Below, one piece after another: positions 1 through 7,052 of a stretch of DNA of 22,805 bases. The position numbers and the translations under genes are program-made. The stretch covers positions 1 through 22,805 of the forward strand of contig JAWRHV010000024.1 of NCBI GenBank assembly GCA_040266995.1. The letters are read 5' to 3'. This DNA is from UBA4312 sp040266995 (GTDB taxonomy: Bacteria; Bacillota_I; Bacilli_A; Erysipelotrichales; Erysipelotrichaceae). The notes under the pieces were generated by a model. That model saw nothing but the letters and a program-made list of their open reading frames with translations. It was not told the DNA's origin and made no database searches. How positions within the stretch are numbered: position 1 is the stretch's first letter; each line of letters starts with the position of its first letter.

Positions 1-4
1 CCAT
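1..4 (-). CDS. rpsM: rpsM (ribosomal protein S13), first codon only
   Basis: An ATG (positions 2-4, minus strand) is followed by a G, consistent with a Met-Ala start. It is preceded by a strong CAGGAGG Shine-Dalgarno at about 10-16. In Bacillota, infA-rpmJ is normally followed by rpsM, so this is very likely the start of S13. Only one codon is visible, so the identity rests on gene order. Confidence 0.5.
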
Positions 5-16
5 TTTTGCCTCCTG

Positions 17-133
17 TTAGTTTCCTTGTCTCTGCTTGTGCTTTGGGTTCTCACAGATTACCATGACTCTTCCCTTGCGTCGGATGACGCGGCACTTGTC
101 GCACATTGGTTTTACGGATGGTCTTACTTTCAT
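17..133 (-). CDS. rpmJ: 50S ribosomal protein L36
   Basis: This 38-aa protein begins MKVRPSVKPMCDKC and carries the L36 zinc-ribbon ligand set CDKC plus a later C and H (VICENPKH). It is full length for the C+ form of L36, a small protein of the large ribosomal subunit. Translation starts at 131-133, preceded by AAGGAGG. It lies 15 bp after infA and just before rpsM, the standard order of this translation operon. Recognition is direct from sequence. Confidence 0.97.
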   Translation of the reverse strand: MKVRPSVKPMCDKCRVIRRKGRVMVICENPKHKQRQGN

Positions 134-148
134 AATTTGTCAGCCTCC

Positions 149-367
149 TTATTTCCTTCTGAATGTAATGCGCCCACGTGTTAAATCGTACGGCGAAATT
201 TCTACGGTTACATGATCACCTGGTAAAATGCGAATGTGGTGCATACGGATTTTACCAGAAACGTGAGCCAAGATTTCATGTCCGTTTTCTAATTTCACTT
301 TGAATGCTGCACTTGGCAGCGTGTCAACGACGATACCATCTAATTCGATCATATCCTGCTTAGCCAT
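149..367 (-). CDS. infA: Translation initiation factor IF-1
   Basis: This 72-aa S1-fold (OB) protein begins MAKQDMIELDG and contains the hallmark segments LENGHEILAHVSGKIRM and PYDLTRGRITFR. IF-1 binds the A site of the 30S subunit during initiation. The true start is the ATG at 365-367, about 13 nt after an AAAGGAGG. The frame stays open further upstream, but that part overlaps the promoter and does not match IF-1, so I exclude it. It is the first gene of its transcript, followed by rpmJ and rpsM. The usual upstream neighbours (secY, adk, map) are absent and a tRNA array takes their place. Confidence 0.98.
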   Translation of the reverse strand: MAKQDMIELDGIVVDTLPSAAFKVKLENGHEILAHVSGKIRMHHIRILPGDHVTVEISPYDLTRGRITFRRK

Positions 368-425
368 GAATTTCTTAATTCCTCCTTTTGATGAAATGAT
401 TGATAGGCATAGATAGCCAAGTACC

Positions 426-454
426 ATTTTACCAAAGTTTCTACCTCTTGCCAA
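426..454 (-). promoter_or_regulatory. Promoter of infA-rpmJ-rpsM
   Basis: On the minus strand a TTGGCA -35 (449-454) is followed by a 17-nt spacer and a TAAAAT -10 (426-431) with an upstream TG-type extension. It lies directly after the tRNA terminator and predicts a leader of about 50 nt for infA. Seen in sequence; activity is inferred. Confidence 0.7.
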
Positions 455-458
455 GCAT

Positions 459-483
459 AAAAAAACTTACAGAATCTGTAAGT
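459..483 (-). terminator. Rho-independent terminator of the tRNA array
   Basis: An inverted repeat ACTTACAG / CTGTAAGT (465-472 and 476-483) with a 3-nt loop is followed on the minus strand by seven Ts (459-465). It sits 10 nt after the last tRNA gene and just before the infA promoter, so it separates the two transcripts. Confidence 0.85.
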
Positions 484-492
484 CATTTCCAA

Positions 493-566
493 TGGAGCAG
501 GTGATGAGAATCGAACTCACGTAGTCAGCTTGGAAGGCTGAAGTTCTACCATTGAACTACACCTGC
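493..566 (-). tRNA. tRNA-Gly (TCC), copy 1
   Basis: Cloverleaf of 74 nt with encoded CCA (493-495). The acceptor stem starts GCAGGTG and the anticodon loop is CTTCCAA, giving anticodon TCC. It is identical to the second Gly copy at 869-942. Last gene of the array. Confidence 0.97.
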
Positions 567-571
567 AAAGA

Positions 572-647
572 TGGTGACCCGTGGGCGATTCGAACGCCCG
601 ACCCTTTGATTAAAAGTCAAATGCTCTACCAACTGAGCTAACGGGTC
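572..647 (-). tRNA. tRNA-Lys (TTT)
   Basis: 76 nt including encoded CCA. The acceptor stem is GACCCGT / ACGGGTC and the anticodon loop CTTTTAA gives TTT. The D arm (AGCTCAGTTGG) and T arm (GTTCGAATC) are canonical. Confidence 0.97.
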
Positions 648-654
648 AAAAAAA

Positions 655-730
<76 letters not shown>

Positions 731-739
731 ATTTGAATA

Positions 740-815
740 TGGTGGAGGCTAACGGGCTCGAACCGCTGACCCTCTGCTTGTAAGGCAGATGCTCTCCCAA
801 CTGAGCTAAGCCTCC
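740..815 (-). tRNA. tRNA-Val (TAC), copy 1
   Basis: 76 nt including encoded CCA. The anticodon loop CTTACAA gives TAC. It differs from the second copy at 1133-1208 only by one acceptor-stem base pair (C-G here, U-A there), a compensatory change. First gene of the downstream four-tRNA block. Confidence 0.97.
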
Positions 816-827
816 AAGAGCTCTTCC

Positions 828-856
828 ACAATATCATAGGTTGATTGATTCGTCAA
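828..856 (-). promoter_or_regulatory. Internal promoter of the second tRNA block
   Basis: On the minus strand, TTGACG (851-856), a 17-nt spacer and TATTGT (828-833) precede tRNA-Val copy 1. The -35 lies inside a 7-bp inverted repeat (TGATTGA / TCAATCA, 842-859) with a 4-nt loop. That hairpin has no T tract, so I do not call it a terminator. Confidence 0.6.
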
Positions 857-868
857 TCAGAAATTAAA

Positions 869-942
869 TGGAGCAGGTGATGAGAATCGAACTCACGTAG
901 TCAGCTTGGAAGGCTGAAGTTCTACCATTGAACTACACCTGC
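869..942 (-). tRNA. tRNA-Gly (TCC), copy 2
   Basis: 74 nt including encoded CCA, with anticodon TCC. It is identical over its full length to copy 1 at 493-566. It closes the first (promoter-proximal) tRNA block. Confidence 0.97.
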
Positions 943-955
943 ATGGGTTAAAAAG

Positions 956-1031
956 TGGCTGGGGTAACTGGATTCGAACCAGTGGAATGCAGGAGTCAAA
1001 GTCCTGTGCCTTACCGCTTGGCTATACCCCA
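956..1031 (-). tRNA. tRNA-Gln (TTG)
   Basis: 76 nt including encoded CCA. The acceptor stem starts TGGGGTA, with the U1-A72 pair typical of tRNA-Gln. The anticodon loop CTTTGAC gives TTG. Confidence 0.96.
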
Positions 1032-1037
1032 AAATAA

Positions 1038-1121
1038 TGGTGGAGGAGGACAGATTTGAACTGCCGAACCAAAAGGAACTGAGTTACAGTCAGCCGCGTT
1101 TGACCACTTCGCTACTCCTCC
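1038..1121 (-). tRNA. tRNA-Tyr (GTA)
   Basis: 84 nt including encoded CCA. It has the long variable arm of bacterial class II tRNA-Tyr. The anticodon loop CTGTAAC gives GTA. Confidence 0.96.
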
Positions 1122-1132
1122 ACTTATAAGCA

Positions 1133-1208
1133 TGGTGGAGGTTAACGGGCTCGAACCGCTGACCCTCTGCTTGTAAGGCAGATGCTCTCCCAACTGAGCT
1201 AAACCTCC
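1133..1208 (-). tRNA. tRNA-Val (TAC), copy 2
   Basis: 76 nt including encoded CCA, with anticodon TAC. It is the first gene of the array after the upstream promoter. It has U6-A67 where copy 1 has C6-G67. Confidence 0.97.
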
Positions 1209-1221
1209 GTAATGCTCATTT

Positions 1222-1250
1222 ATATTATCAAAGTGAACTGTTTTTGTCAA
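1222..1250 (-). promoter_or_regulatory. Main promoter of the tRNA array
   Basis: A consensus TTGACA (1245-1250), a 17-nt spacer and TAATAT (1222-1227) are read on the minus strand, about 14 nt before tRNA-Val copy 2. This is the strong form expected for a stable RNA promoter. It starts only about 22 bp after the stop codon of the 16-gene operon. Confidence 0.85.
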
Positions 1251-1272
1251 TTGTTTTCCTGATTTTTTTAGC

Positions 1273-1668
1273 TCAATCTTTTTTTCGTATTTCGAAATAG
1301 AAATTGTATCCTGAACAAGCCAAAATCAAGGCGCCCATAACGGTCGCAAAGGGCTTCATTACAGACCAGCAATGCATCGTCGTCATCATACACATCGGCA
1401 TCAAAGTCCCCGGCAGCAGCATGATTACTACACCTGATACAGCCTGGATCAAGGAAAGAAAGATCCCTGCCTTCTTGTTCTTGATAAACAAATATACACC
1501 GGATAACAGAATCAGTACGATCCCGATATACATGATATACGTCTGCACATCGTGACAATGCATCCAAGTACCATCGTCCTTCGCGTCACACGCCGAAAAA
1601 ACGGTGGACACACCGATGGTTAAAAAGATGCTGAGCATTAACATACAATATTTTCCTGTTTTCTTCAT
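1273..1668 (-). CDS. DUF4418 family membrane protein
   Basis: 131 aa. The start at 1666-1668 has AGGAG in front; an in-frame extension to 1710 is possible but overlaps the upstream gene. There are about four hydrophobic segments (roughly residues 8-26, 44-62, 67-87 and 105-124). Between them lie Cys/Met/His-rich elements: a C37-H39-region motif near residues 36-39 (MHCH) and PMCMMTTMHC around 91-100. This layout matches DUF4418, a family of unknown function often found beside FtsX-type ABC transporters. The thiol/thioether residues suggest metal or heme contact, which is inference. Last gene of the 16-gene operon, 13 bp after the TlpA gene. I see no clear terminator after it. Confidence 0.75.
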   Translation of the reverse strand: MKKTGKYCMLMLSIFLTIGVSTVFSACDAKDDGTWMHCHDVQTYIMYIGIVLILLSGVYLFIKNKKAGIFLSLIQAVSGVVIMLLPGTLMPMCMMTTMHCWSVMKPFATVMGALILACSGYNFYFEIRKKD

Positions 1669-1681
1669 ATATTCCACTCTC

Positions 1682-2242
1682 CTAACTTGCCTTATCTTCC
1701 TTGACCGCAATCAAACGATCGATCGATTCTTGTAAAGTATCTCTATCCATGGGGCCAAAGTGAAACGTATCCACTTTTCCTTGGGCATCGATCATAAGCG
1801 TAACCGGGATCCCGGTAATCTCATAAGCCCGGATTGCCTGCCCTGTCTGATCAAAATAAACAGGAAACGATAATCCTTTCTTCTCGATATACATACGGGC
1901 AGATGCCACGGTTTCTCTGTCGCCGTCAGTGACGTTGATCATCATAAAATCCACTTCATTGCCATACTTTTTATACATTTCCTCAAATACAGCCATTTCC
2001 TGATCACAGCCGGTACACCAGCTTGCCCAGAAGTTGACGATGACCGGTTTGCCTATATGATCCTTCAAGCGTGTCTCTGTTTCGGATGCACCCATCACGG
2101 TAAAATCAGCCGCCCACTCTTTTTCGTACCTCGTTGTTTCCTTTGATCCCTGTGGCCCCGGCTGCAGGTTATGGTAGAAAACAGACGCCGCAGCCATAAC
2201 GCCTACAAGAAGGACAGCCCATATGATCCATTGTTTTTTCAT
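1682..2242 (-). CDS. TlpA-like membrane-anchored thiol-disulfide oxidoreductase
   Basis: 186 aa. An N-terminal hydrophobic anchor (residues 5-23) is followed by an extracytoplasmic thioredoxin-fold domain. The active site is WCTGC (C76, C79), preceded by VNFWAS and followed by the cis-Pro loop GIPVT (P146). Proteins of this type keep partner thiols reduced outside the membrane, using electrons passed by CcdA. The gene overlaps the upstream ccdA by 4 bp (ATGA), so the two are very likely translationally coupled. TlpA-like proteins are standard members of FTR1-P19 iron loci in Campylobacter. The substrate here is not known; P19, the CxxC protein of this operon or the DUF2318 cysteines are candidates. 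Confidence 0.9.
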   Translation of the reverse strand: MKKQWIIWAVLLVGVMAAASVFYHNLQPGPQGSKETTRYEKEWAADFTVMGASETETRLKDHIGKPVIVNFWASWCTGCDQEMAVFEEMYKKYGNEVDFMMINVTDGDRETVASARMYIEKKGLSFPVYFDQTGQAIRAYEITGIPVTLMIDAQGKVDTFHFGPMDRDTLQESIDRLIAVKEDKAS

Positions 2243-2901
2243 GCTAAAAATCCCTTCATTACGGTATCAAACAACCCAGTACTCATCAACAAGCCCAATC
2301 CGATCAATAAACCGGCACTGATCCGATGGATAAGCCGATACATTCTCTCGTTCCCCTGCCAGGACAGCTTGATACTGTCCATCAGCAAAGCGCTCAACAA
2401 AAAAGGAACACCCAGACCCAGCGCATAGGCAGCCAGCATATACAAGCCCTCCAGCTGCGTGGAAGAGGTGGAAACCATCATTAAAGCCGTCCCCAGAAAA
2501 GCGGACAGACAGGGCGTCCAGCTGATGGAAAACACCAGGCCGAACACAAAAGAACGAAGTGGGTTTAATTCATTCACAGCGGTGTTTGTGCTCTTGTGAA
2601 AAAAAGATAAAGAAAACACCCCTGTATAACACAATCCAAAATAAATGATTACCAATCCACATAACCGGGTCAGGATCTTTCGATAAGCTCCCAAAAAGCC
2701 AAAGAGCCATCCGGCGGCATACCCCATTCCCATAAAGACCAGAGAAAAGCCGAGAATAAAGCTCATCGCATTCACTGCTGTTCGATGCCGGCTGCGGATC
2801 GTGCCACCGGCAAAATAGGACAGATAGACGGGGATCATCGGCAGCAGACACGGCGATATAAATGTGAGGATGCCCTCCAAAAACGTTAACAAATACTTCA
2901 T
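2239..2901 (-). CDS. ccdA: CcdA-type transmembrane thiol electron carrier
   Basis: 220 aa with about six transmembrane helices. The two catalytic cysteines lie in the conserved half-repeats TFISPCLLPMIP (C18) and SISWTPCLSAFLG (C131). CcdA moves reducing equivalents from cytoplasmic thioredoxin across the membrane to extracytoplasmic thioredoxin-like partners. It is the length expected for CcdA and lacks the extra domains of DsbD. It overlaps both neighbours by 4 bp (ATGA), with the ABC ATPase upstream and the TlpA-like protein downstream. The pairing with the latter gives a complete electron shuttle. Cytochrome c maturation genes are absent, so a role in iron/redox proteins of this operon is more likely than heme ligation. 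Confidence 0.92.
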   Translation of the reverse strand: MKYLLTFLEGILTFISPCLLPMIPVYLSYFAGGTIRSRHRTAVNAMSFILGFSLVFMGMGYAAGWLFGFLGAYRKILTRLCGLVIIYFGLCYTGVFSLSFFHKSTNTAVNELNPLRSFVFGLVFSISWTPCLSAFLGTALMMVSTSSTQLEGLYMLAAYALGLGVPFLLSALLMDSIKLSWQGNERMYRLIHRISAGLLIGLGLLMSTGLFDTVMKGFLA

Positions 2902-3572
2902 AAGACAGGATCCAGTTTTCCTGCGTTCATTCGATAGATCCGGTCTGCGTACTTATTCGCTTCCTTTTCATGCGTCACCAATAAGACAGCAGCCCCTTTT
3001 TGCGCGGCTTCTTTGAGCAGCCGCAATACGATTTCGGTATTCTCATCATCCAGATCCCCGGTCGGTTCATCGGCCAGCACGATCGACGGTTTTGTGACAA
3101 ACGCACGGGCAATCGCCATACGACGCATTTCCCCACCGGAGAGTTCGGAAGGCATCGCATCTTTCAGATGAGCGATCCCCACCATATCCAGCAGCTCCAT
3201 CGCATAAGCCGGATCCACCTGTCGTTCATAGACCGATAAGGGCAGCAAGACATTTTCCAATACCGTTAAACTGCTGATAGCCGAATGGCCTTGGGGGATC
3301 ACACCCAGCTTTTCATTGCGAAGTTTAGATAAAGCCTTATCATCCAGAGCATATATGTCGATATCATCGATGTATACGGTTCCCTCGCTTGGTTTCAACA
3401 GTCCGGCCAGCATATTCAACAACGTGCTTTTCCCGCTGCCGGAACGTCCGCACAATTCCGTCAGCGTTCCTCCTGTCAGTTTCAGATCGACAGGATGGAC
3501 GGCTGTAAATACATTTGTATCCTTGGATTTTCGAATAAAATCCTTTTTTACTTTATCTGCACGTAATCCCAT
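2898..3572 (-). CDS. ABC transporter ATP-binding protein (MacB/LolD class)
   Basis: 224 aa, one complete nucleotide-binding domain: Walker A GRSGSGKST (42-50), Q-loop near residue 94, signature LSGGEMRR (144-151), Walker B IVLADEPTGDLDD (164-176) and H-loop H201. The DEPTGDLD sequence is typical of the LolD/MacB/FtsE class that works with FtsX-type permeases. Its start overlaps the stop of the preceding permease by one base (TAATG), so the two form a pair. This class often drives mechanotransmission or extracytoplasmic protein/lipid handling rather than solute import. Confidence 0.92.
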   Translation of the reverse strand: MGLRADKVKKDFIRKSKDTNVFTAVHPVDLKLTGGTLTELCGRSGSGKSTLLNMLAGLLKPSEGTVYIDDIDIYALDDKALSKLRNEKLGVIPQGHSAISSLTVLENVLLPLSVYERQVDPAYAMELLDMVGIAHLKDAMPSELSGGEMRRMAIARAFVTKPSIVLADEPTGDLDDENTEIVLRLLKEAAQKGAAVLLVTHEKEANKYADRIYRMNAGKLDPVL

Positions 3573-4777
3573 TATTGATCCTCCCTTAAGATGAGTCCGG
3601 TATCCATCTTACTGATGCGGTTGGCAGAAACAGCTGCAGCCATTCCCCCGGTAAATACCGTGACCACCAAAGCCATCAAAACCAGGCCGACAATTCTTGC
3701 TGCCGATGGCAGAAGATAAGGAAGCCCAAGCTGTGATTCGATCATCTGATGGAAAGGAAAGACGATCAATGCCCCGGCTGTCACCCCGCACAAAGCACCG
3801 ATCAAGCCAATGATCATTCCTTCTTTTAATATCAAAGAAAAAAGTTTGCGGCTGGAGACTCCCAGTACACGTAATACCGCAAATTCCCGGATCCGTTCAT
3901 TCGTCACCATCCGATATGCCACCATAAGTATCACAATGGCCAGAAACCATACACAGGCCATCAGAATACCGATCAGACGGGAAACGCCCTGTAAAGAGCC
4001 GGCAATGCCGCTGATCATGTCCTTGGTCTTGATAGCTTCCACATTCTTCACATGTAAGTTGATGTCATTCACGACCTCTTCGACATTGTGTTCGCCATCC
4101 ACATTGATCAAAACATCGGAGACCACCGTATCCGGATCGACATTGCCAAAGTCATTGAGCTTGTTCTCATAAGCGGATTTCATCAACAGCTTGCATGTCG
4201 GAATGCTTGTATACACAGTGGTATCCATCATCGTTCCGGTTTTATCCAGTTTTCCCACGACACGACAATCCACATTGTAAAAGCGGATGGTATCCCCGAC
4301 AAAAGCGTTCAGATCGTTTCCGACAATAATATCCTTGGTTTCCAAAGGCTTCTGATAGCTTTTGCGGATCCATGGTTGTACCACAAAGTCTGTCTTGGCA
4401 TCAAAGCCTATGATCTGCACGGAAAACGAACAACAGCCCGCATTGGCACTGGCAAGAAAAAACTGGGAGGACATCTGCCCGACTCCGTCAATTGAAGAGA
4501 GTTGATCCAGCACTTGATCATCCATGTAAAAGTATCCCTTATTTCCCTGCAAGAGGATATTGCTCAAATCGCTTTTGGTTGTAGCTGAATACGGAACGAC
4601 CATAATATCGGCCCCCAGGCGGTCTTCCAGCGAAGATAAACCGCTTTGTAAGCTGGATACGATCACAGAGCCCGCAAAAACAGAAGCGGCAAGAAAGGCA
4701 GATAACACTGCCAAGGCGACCGATCGTCCCGGTTTTCGTTGAATATTCAATAAAGGTAATCGTTTAAATAAATTCAT
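3572..4777 (-). CDS. FtsX/MacB-type ABC transporter permease
   Basis: 401 aa. There is one N-terminal transmembrane helix (about 20-42), a large extracytoplasmic domain, and three C-terminal helices (about 275-297, 318-342, 358-385) with the FtsX-type sequence RIREFAVLRVLGVSSRKL between them. This is the MacB topology. It contains no obvious substrate motif, but has a CC pair at about residues 114-115 in the extracytoplasmic part. It overlaps the Fe-S subunit gene upstream by 4 bp and the ATPase gene downstream by 1 bp. It is more distant from the two permeases at 9304-11794 than they are from each other, so I treat it as a separate ABC system. Confidence 0.88.
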   Translation of the reverse strand: MNLFKRLPLLNIQRKPGRSVALAVLSAFLAASVFAGSVIVSSLQSGLSSLEDRLGADIMVVPYSATTKSDLSNILLQGNKGYFYMDDQVLDQLSSIDGVGQMSSQFFLASANAGCCSFSVQIIGFDAKTDFVVQPWIRKSYQKPLETKDIIVGNDLNAFVGDTIRFYNVDCRVVGKLDKTGTMMDTTVYTSIPTCKLLMKSAYENKLNDFGNVDPDTVVSDVLINVDGEHNVEEVVNDINLHVKNVEAIKTKDMISGIAGSLQGVSRLIGILMACVWFLAIVILMVAYRMVTNERIREFAVLRVLGVSSRKLFSLILKEGMIIGLIGALCGVTAGALIVFPFHQMIESQLGLPYLLPSAARIVGLVLMALVVTVFTGGMAAAVSANRISKMDTGLILREDQ

Positions 4778-5472
4778 CGTTTCTTTCCCCTTCTAAACTT
4801 CCAGACAGCTTTTCCGTTACTCTTGACCAGCAGATCCTCGATCGGAATTCCTGCCGGGCAAATATTGTGGCATGCCAAAGACTTTCCACAGCCTTCATAC
4901 ACACGTTTGCGATACGCTTTTTCTAGATCTGTATTCTCCTGCAAAGAAAGCAGACGAGCGGTCGGCACCATAGCTGCTGTGCCGGTAAAAACAGATCCCG
5001 CATAATAATTCGGACAGATTTCCAGACAGCACCCACACTGCAGACAACGGGAAGCCTTTTGGGCCGTCTCATTGGTCTCGGTATCGTATTGAAGATCGGA
5101 CGCCCGGTATACATGCATCGCTTTCAAATTTTCATAGAGGACCGAGCGGTCGACGATCAGATCGGCAACGGTCGGAAATTTGATCAATGGCTCCAGTTTC
5201 ATCGTTCCCGGCTGCACCATCGTATCACAAGCAAGACTTGGTCGTCCGTTGATCCGCATGGCGCAGGCACCACACTTCTTTTGCAGACAGCTGCACTCCC
5301 AACGTACAGGGTCTACCGGATTTCCATCCAGATCTTTTAAAACAGGCTGGGCATTCAGTTCATTGAGCGCTGTCGCCACTGTTGCCGGCATCTCTGTCTG
5401 GTATGGAATTTTCTGCCAATAAGGGCTTCCATTCGGATCTTTTTGCCGCAGAATTTCAAAGATTACTTTCAT
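4774..5472 (-). CDS. frdB: Fumarate reductase/succinate dehydrogenase iron-sulfur subunit
   Basis: 232 aa. The start at 5470-5472 has AGGAGG six bases before and overlaps the flavoprotein stop by 4 bp, so I prefer it to an upstream in-frame ATG. The N-terminal ferredoxin-like domain has the [2Fe-2S] set C62-x4-C67-x2-C70-x11-C82. The C-terminal domain has C143-x2-C146-x2-C149-x3-C153-P and C195, C201, C205-P, the usual ligands for the [4Fe-4S] and [3Fe-4S] clusters. It relays electrons between the FAD subunit and the membrane cytochrome b. All expected cysteines are present, so the subunit looks functional. Its length is normal for the family. Fumarate reductase versus succinate dehydrogenase direction cannot be told from sequence. 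Confidence 0.9.
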   Translation of the reverse strand: MKVIFEILRQKDPNGSPYWQKIPYQTEMPATVATALNELNAQPVLKDLDGNPVDPVRWECSCLQKKCGACAMRINGRPSLACDTMVQPGTMKLEPLIKFPTVADLIVDRSVLYENLKAMHVYRASDLQYDTETNETAQKASRCLQCGCCLEICPNYYAGSVFTGTAAMVPTARLLSLQENTDLEKAYRKRVYEGCGKSLACHNICPAGIPIEDLLVKSNGKAVWKFRRGKKR

Positions 5473-7040
5473 GCGTTCCTCCTCTGTCGTAAAGGACGCC
5501 ACGTCATATGGATCGTTCCGTCATAGGTCATTACGATCATCTTCCGCATTGTATCATCCGGTTGCGGATAATCCGTCCGATAATGGGCTCCTCGACTTTC
5601 CTTACGAGCTAAAGCACTGTTGATCATCGCTTCGGCAAACAGACAACGTGCCTTGTCTGTAGGCGTCAGAGCGTTTTGCTCTAATCGTTCGATTTGATAC
5701 AAAGACTTCTGCATGTCCACATCGTTACGCAGAATGCCAAGTCCGGACCGAAGAATGGTGCCCAGCTGTAAAGCTAACGACATCGAGTAGGATGGAAGTG
5801 GTCCGGCTGCCTCTTCTTCCTTCTTATCGCTCATAGCCTTCGAATCAATATTCTCAGCGGCGATACGGCCTCCAAGAATGGCGCCTAACATCGAGTTTCC
5901 ACCCAGACGGTTGGCTCCATGATAGCGGCATGTGCATTCACCGCACGCATATAAATGCCGTAGATTGGTCTCATGATGGTTATCGGTATCGATCCCTCCC
6001 ATAAAATAGTGAATGCCCGGTTCGACCGGTACCGGTTCCTTTTTCGGATCGATCTGCAGATAATATAAGATCTCTTCCCGCAGATCCGGCAACCGTTTTT
6101 CCCAGATTTCATCCGATAAGCCGGTCATATTTAAATAGACCTGGTTTGCGCAGGCAGGGTCTTTGACCACCATCTCCATTTCTCTAGATACCACATCCCG
6201 GGGCATCAGGTTACCAAACTCGGGATATTTCTCTTCCATGAAATACCACGGTTCCTGCCCTTTCCGGACAAACAAACGGCCTCCCTCTGCGCGGGCGGCT
6301 TCTGAAACCAGACAGCGTTTTCCACAGATACCGATGGTCGTAGGATGATATTGGATCATTTCCAGGTTGCCAAACTGCACCCCCTGCATGAACAAAGTGG
6401 CAGCGGCGTTTCCGTCATTGCTTGTCGTTCCGGTTGTCTGCAGCGGAAAGAACCCATTGAGTCCACCATAGGCCAGAATAACCGGTCCGTAAAAATCCCA
6501 CATCTTTTGTGTATAAGTATCCAGGATCCGAACACCGATGCAGGCATCGCTCTTGCGGTGGATACAGACAAACTCATGATGCATCCATCGATGGATCCAT
6601 CCTTGGTTTTCATATTTGCGCGCTTCATCGATCAGCGCATTCAGGATCATCTTACCGGTACTGCTTTTCGCATAGGCCGTTCTTTTTTTGGACTGCCCGC
6701 CAAAAGGACGCAATACCGGCTGGCCATCCTTTACATTGAAAGGAACCCCGATCGTCTCCAGCCACGAAAGGATCTCCGGAGCTCTTTGCGTCAGTGTTGC
6801 CACCGCTTCCGGATCGGACAGATAGCCACCGCCCTTCATGGTATCGTGATAGTGTAGTTCCGTGGTATCGTTTTGACCCATCGTATTTAAAGACGCATTG
6901 ATTCCACCCTCCGCCAGGACAGACTGTGCCCTTTCTGAAGGCAGTTTGGAAATCAGATTACAGGCGATACCTCTTTGCGCCAGTGTAATAGCCGCGGATA
7001 AACCGGCTAGGCCGGCTCCTATGATATTCACTCGTTCCAT
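5469..7040 (-). CDS. frdA: Fumarate reductase/succinate dehydrogenase-like flavoprotein subunit
   Basis: 523 aa. The Rossmann FAD motif GAGLAGLSAA is at residues 8-17. Substrate and catalytic residues of the family are visible: H232 (QYHPT), R250 (AARAEGG), R281 (PRDVVSRE, the proton-delivery Arg), H344 (HYFMGGI) and H374/R378 (HGANRLGGNS). The Arg/His set supports dicarboxylate chemistry (fumarate to succinate). Two oddities stand out. The segment that carries the covalent-FAD histidine in SdhA/FrdA (RSHS) reads R37-A-Q39-S, so FAD is probably bound non-covalently. The protein also ends soon after ESRGAHYR, about 50-70 residues shorter than typical SdhA. L-aspartate oxidase (NadB) is an alternative, but the GGNSMLGA segment and the neighbouring B and C subunits favour Frd/Sdh. 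Confidence 0.88.
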   Translation of the reverse strand: MERVNIIGAGLAGLSAAITLAQRGIACNLISKLPSERAQSVLAEGGINASLNTMGQNDTTELHYHDTMKGGGYLSDPEAVATLTQRAPEILSWLETIGVPFNVKDGQPVLRPFGGQSKKRTAYAKSSTGKMILNALIDEARKYENQGWIHRWMHHEFVCIHRKSDACIGVRILDTYTQKMWDFYGPVILAYGGLNGFFPLQTTGTTSNDGNAAATLFMQGVQFGNLEMIQYHPTTIGICGKRCLVSEAARAEGGRLFVRKGQEPWYFMEEKYPEFGNLMPRDVVSREMEMVVKDPACANQVYLNMTGLSDEIWEKRLPDLREEILYYLQIDPKKEPVPVEPGIHYFMGGIDTDNHHETNLRHLYACGECTCRYHGANRLGGNSMLGAILGGRIAAENIDSKAMSDKKEEEAAGPLPSYSMSLALQLGTILRSGLGILRNDVDMQKSLYQIERLEQNALTPTDKARCLFAEAMINSALARKESRGAHYRTDYPQPDDTMRKMIVMTYDGTIHMTWRPLRQRRNA

Positions 7041-7052
7041 ACAACCTCGTCT

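Noticed and set aside
368..454. N-terminal extension of infA by 29 codons
   Set aside because: It overlaps the infA promoter and its sequence does not match IF-1, while the MAKQD start has a Shine-Dalgarno and the canonical length.
842..859. Terminator after tRNA-Gly copy 2
   Set aside because: The hairpin has no T tract on the minus strand and overlaps a promoter.
1011..1250. Open frame of 79 codons on the minus strand
   Set aside because: It runs across tRNA-Tyr and tRNA-Val and the tRNA promoter; it is a shadow of the tRNA genes.
5469..7040. L-aspartate oxidase (NadB)
   Set aside because: The GGNSMLGA segment and adjacent Fe-S and diheme cytochrome b genes favour a fumarate reductase/succinate dehydrogenase-type complex; NadA and NadC are absent.
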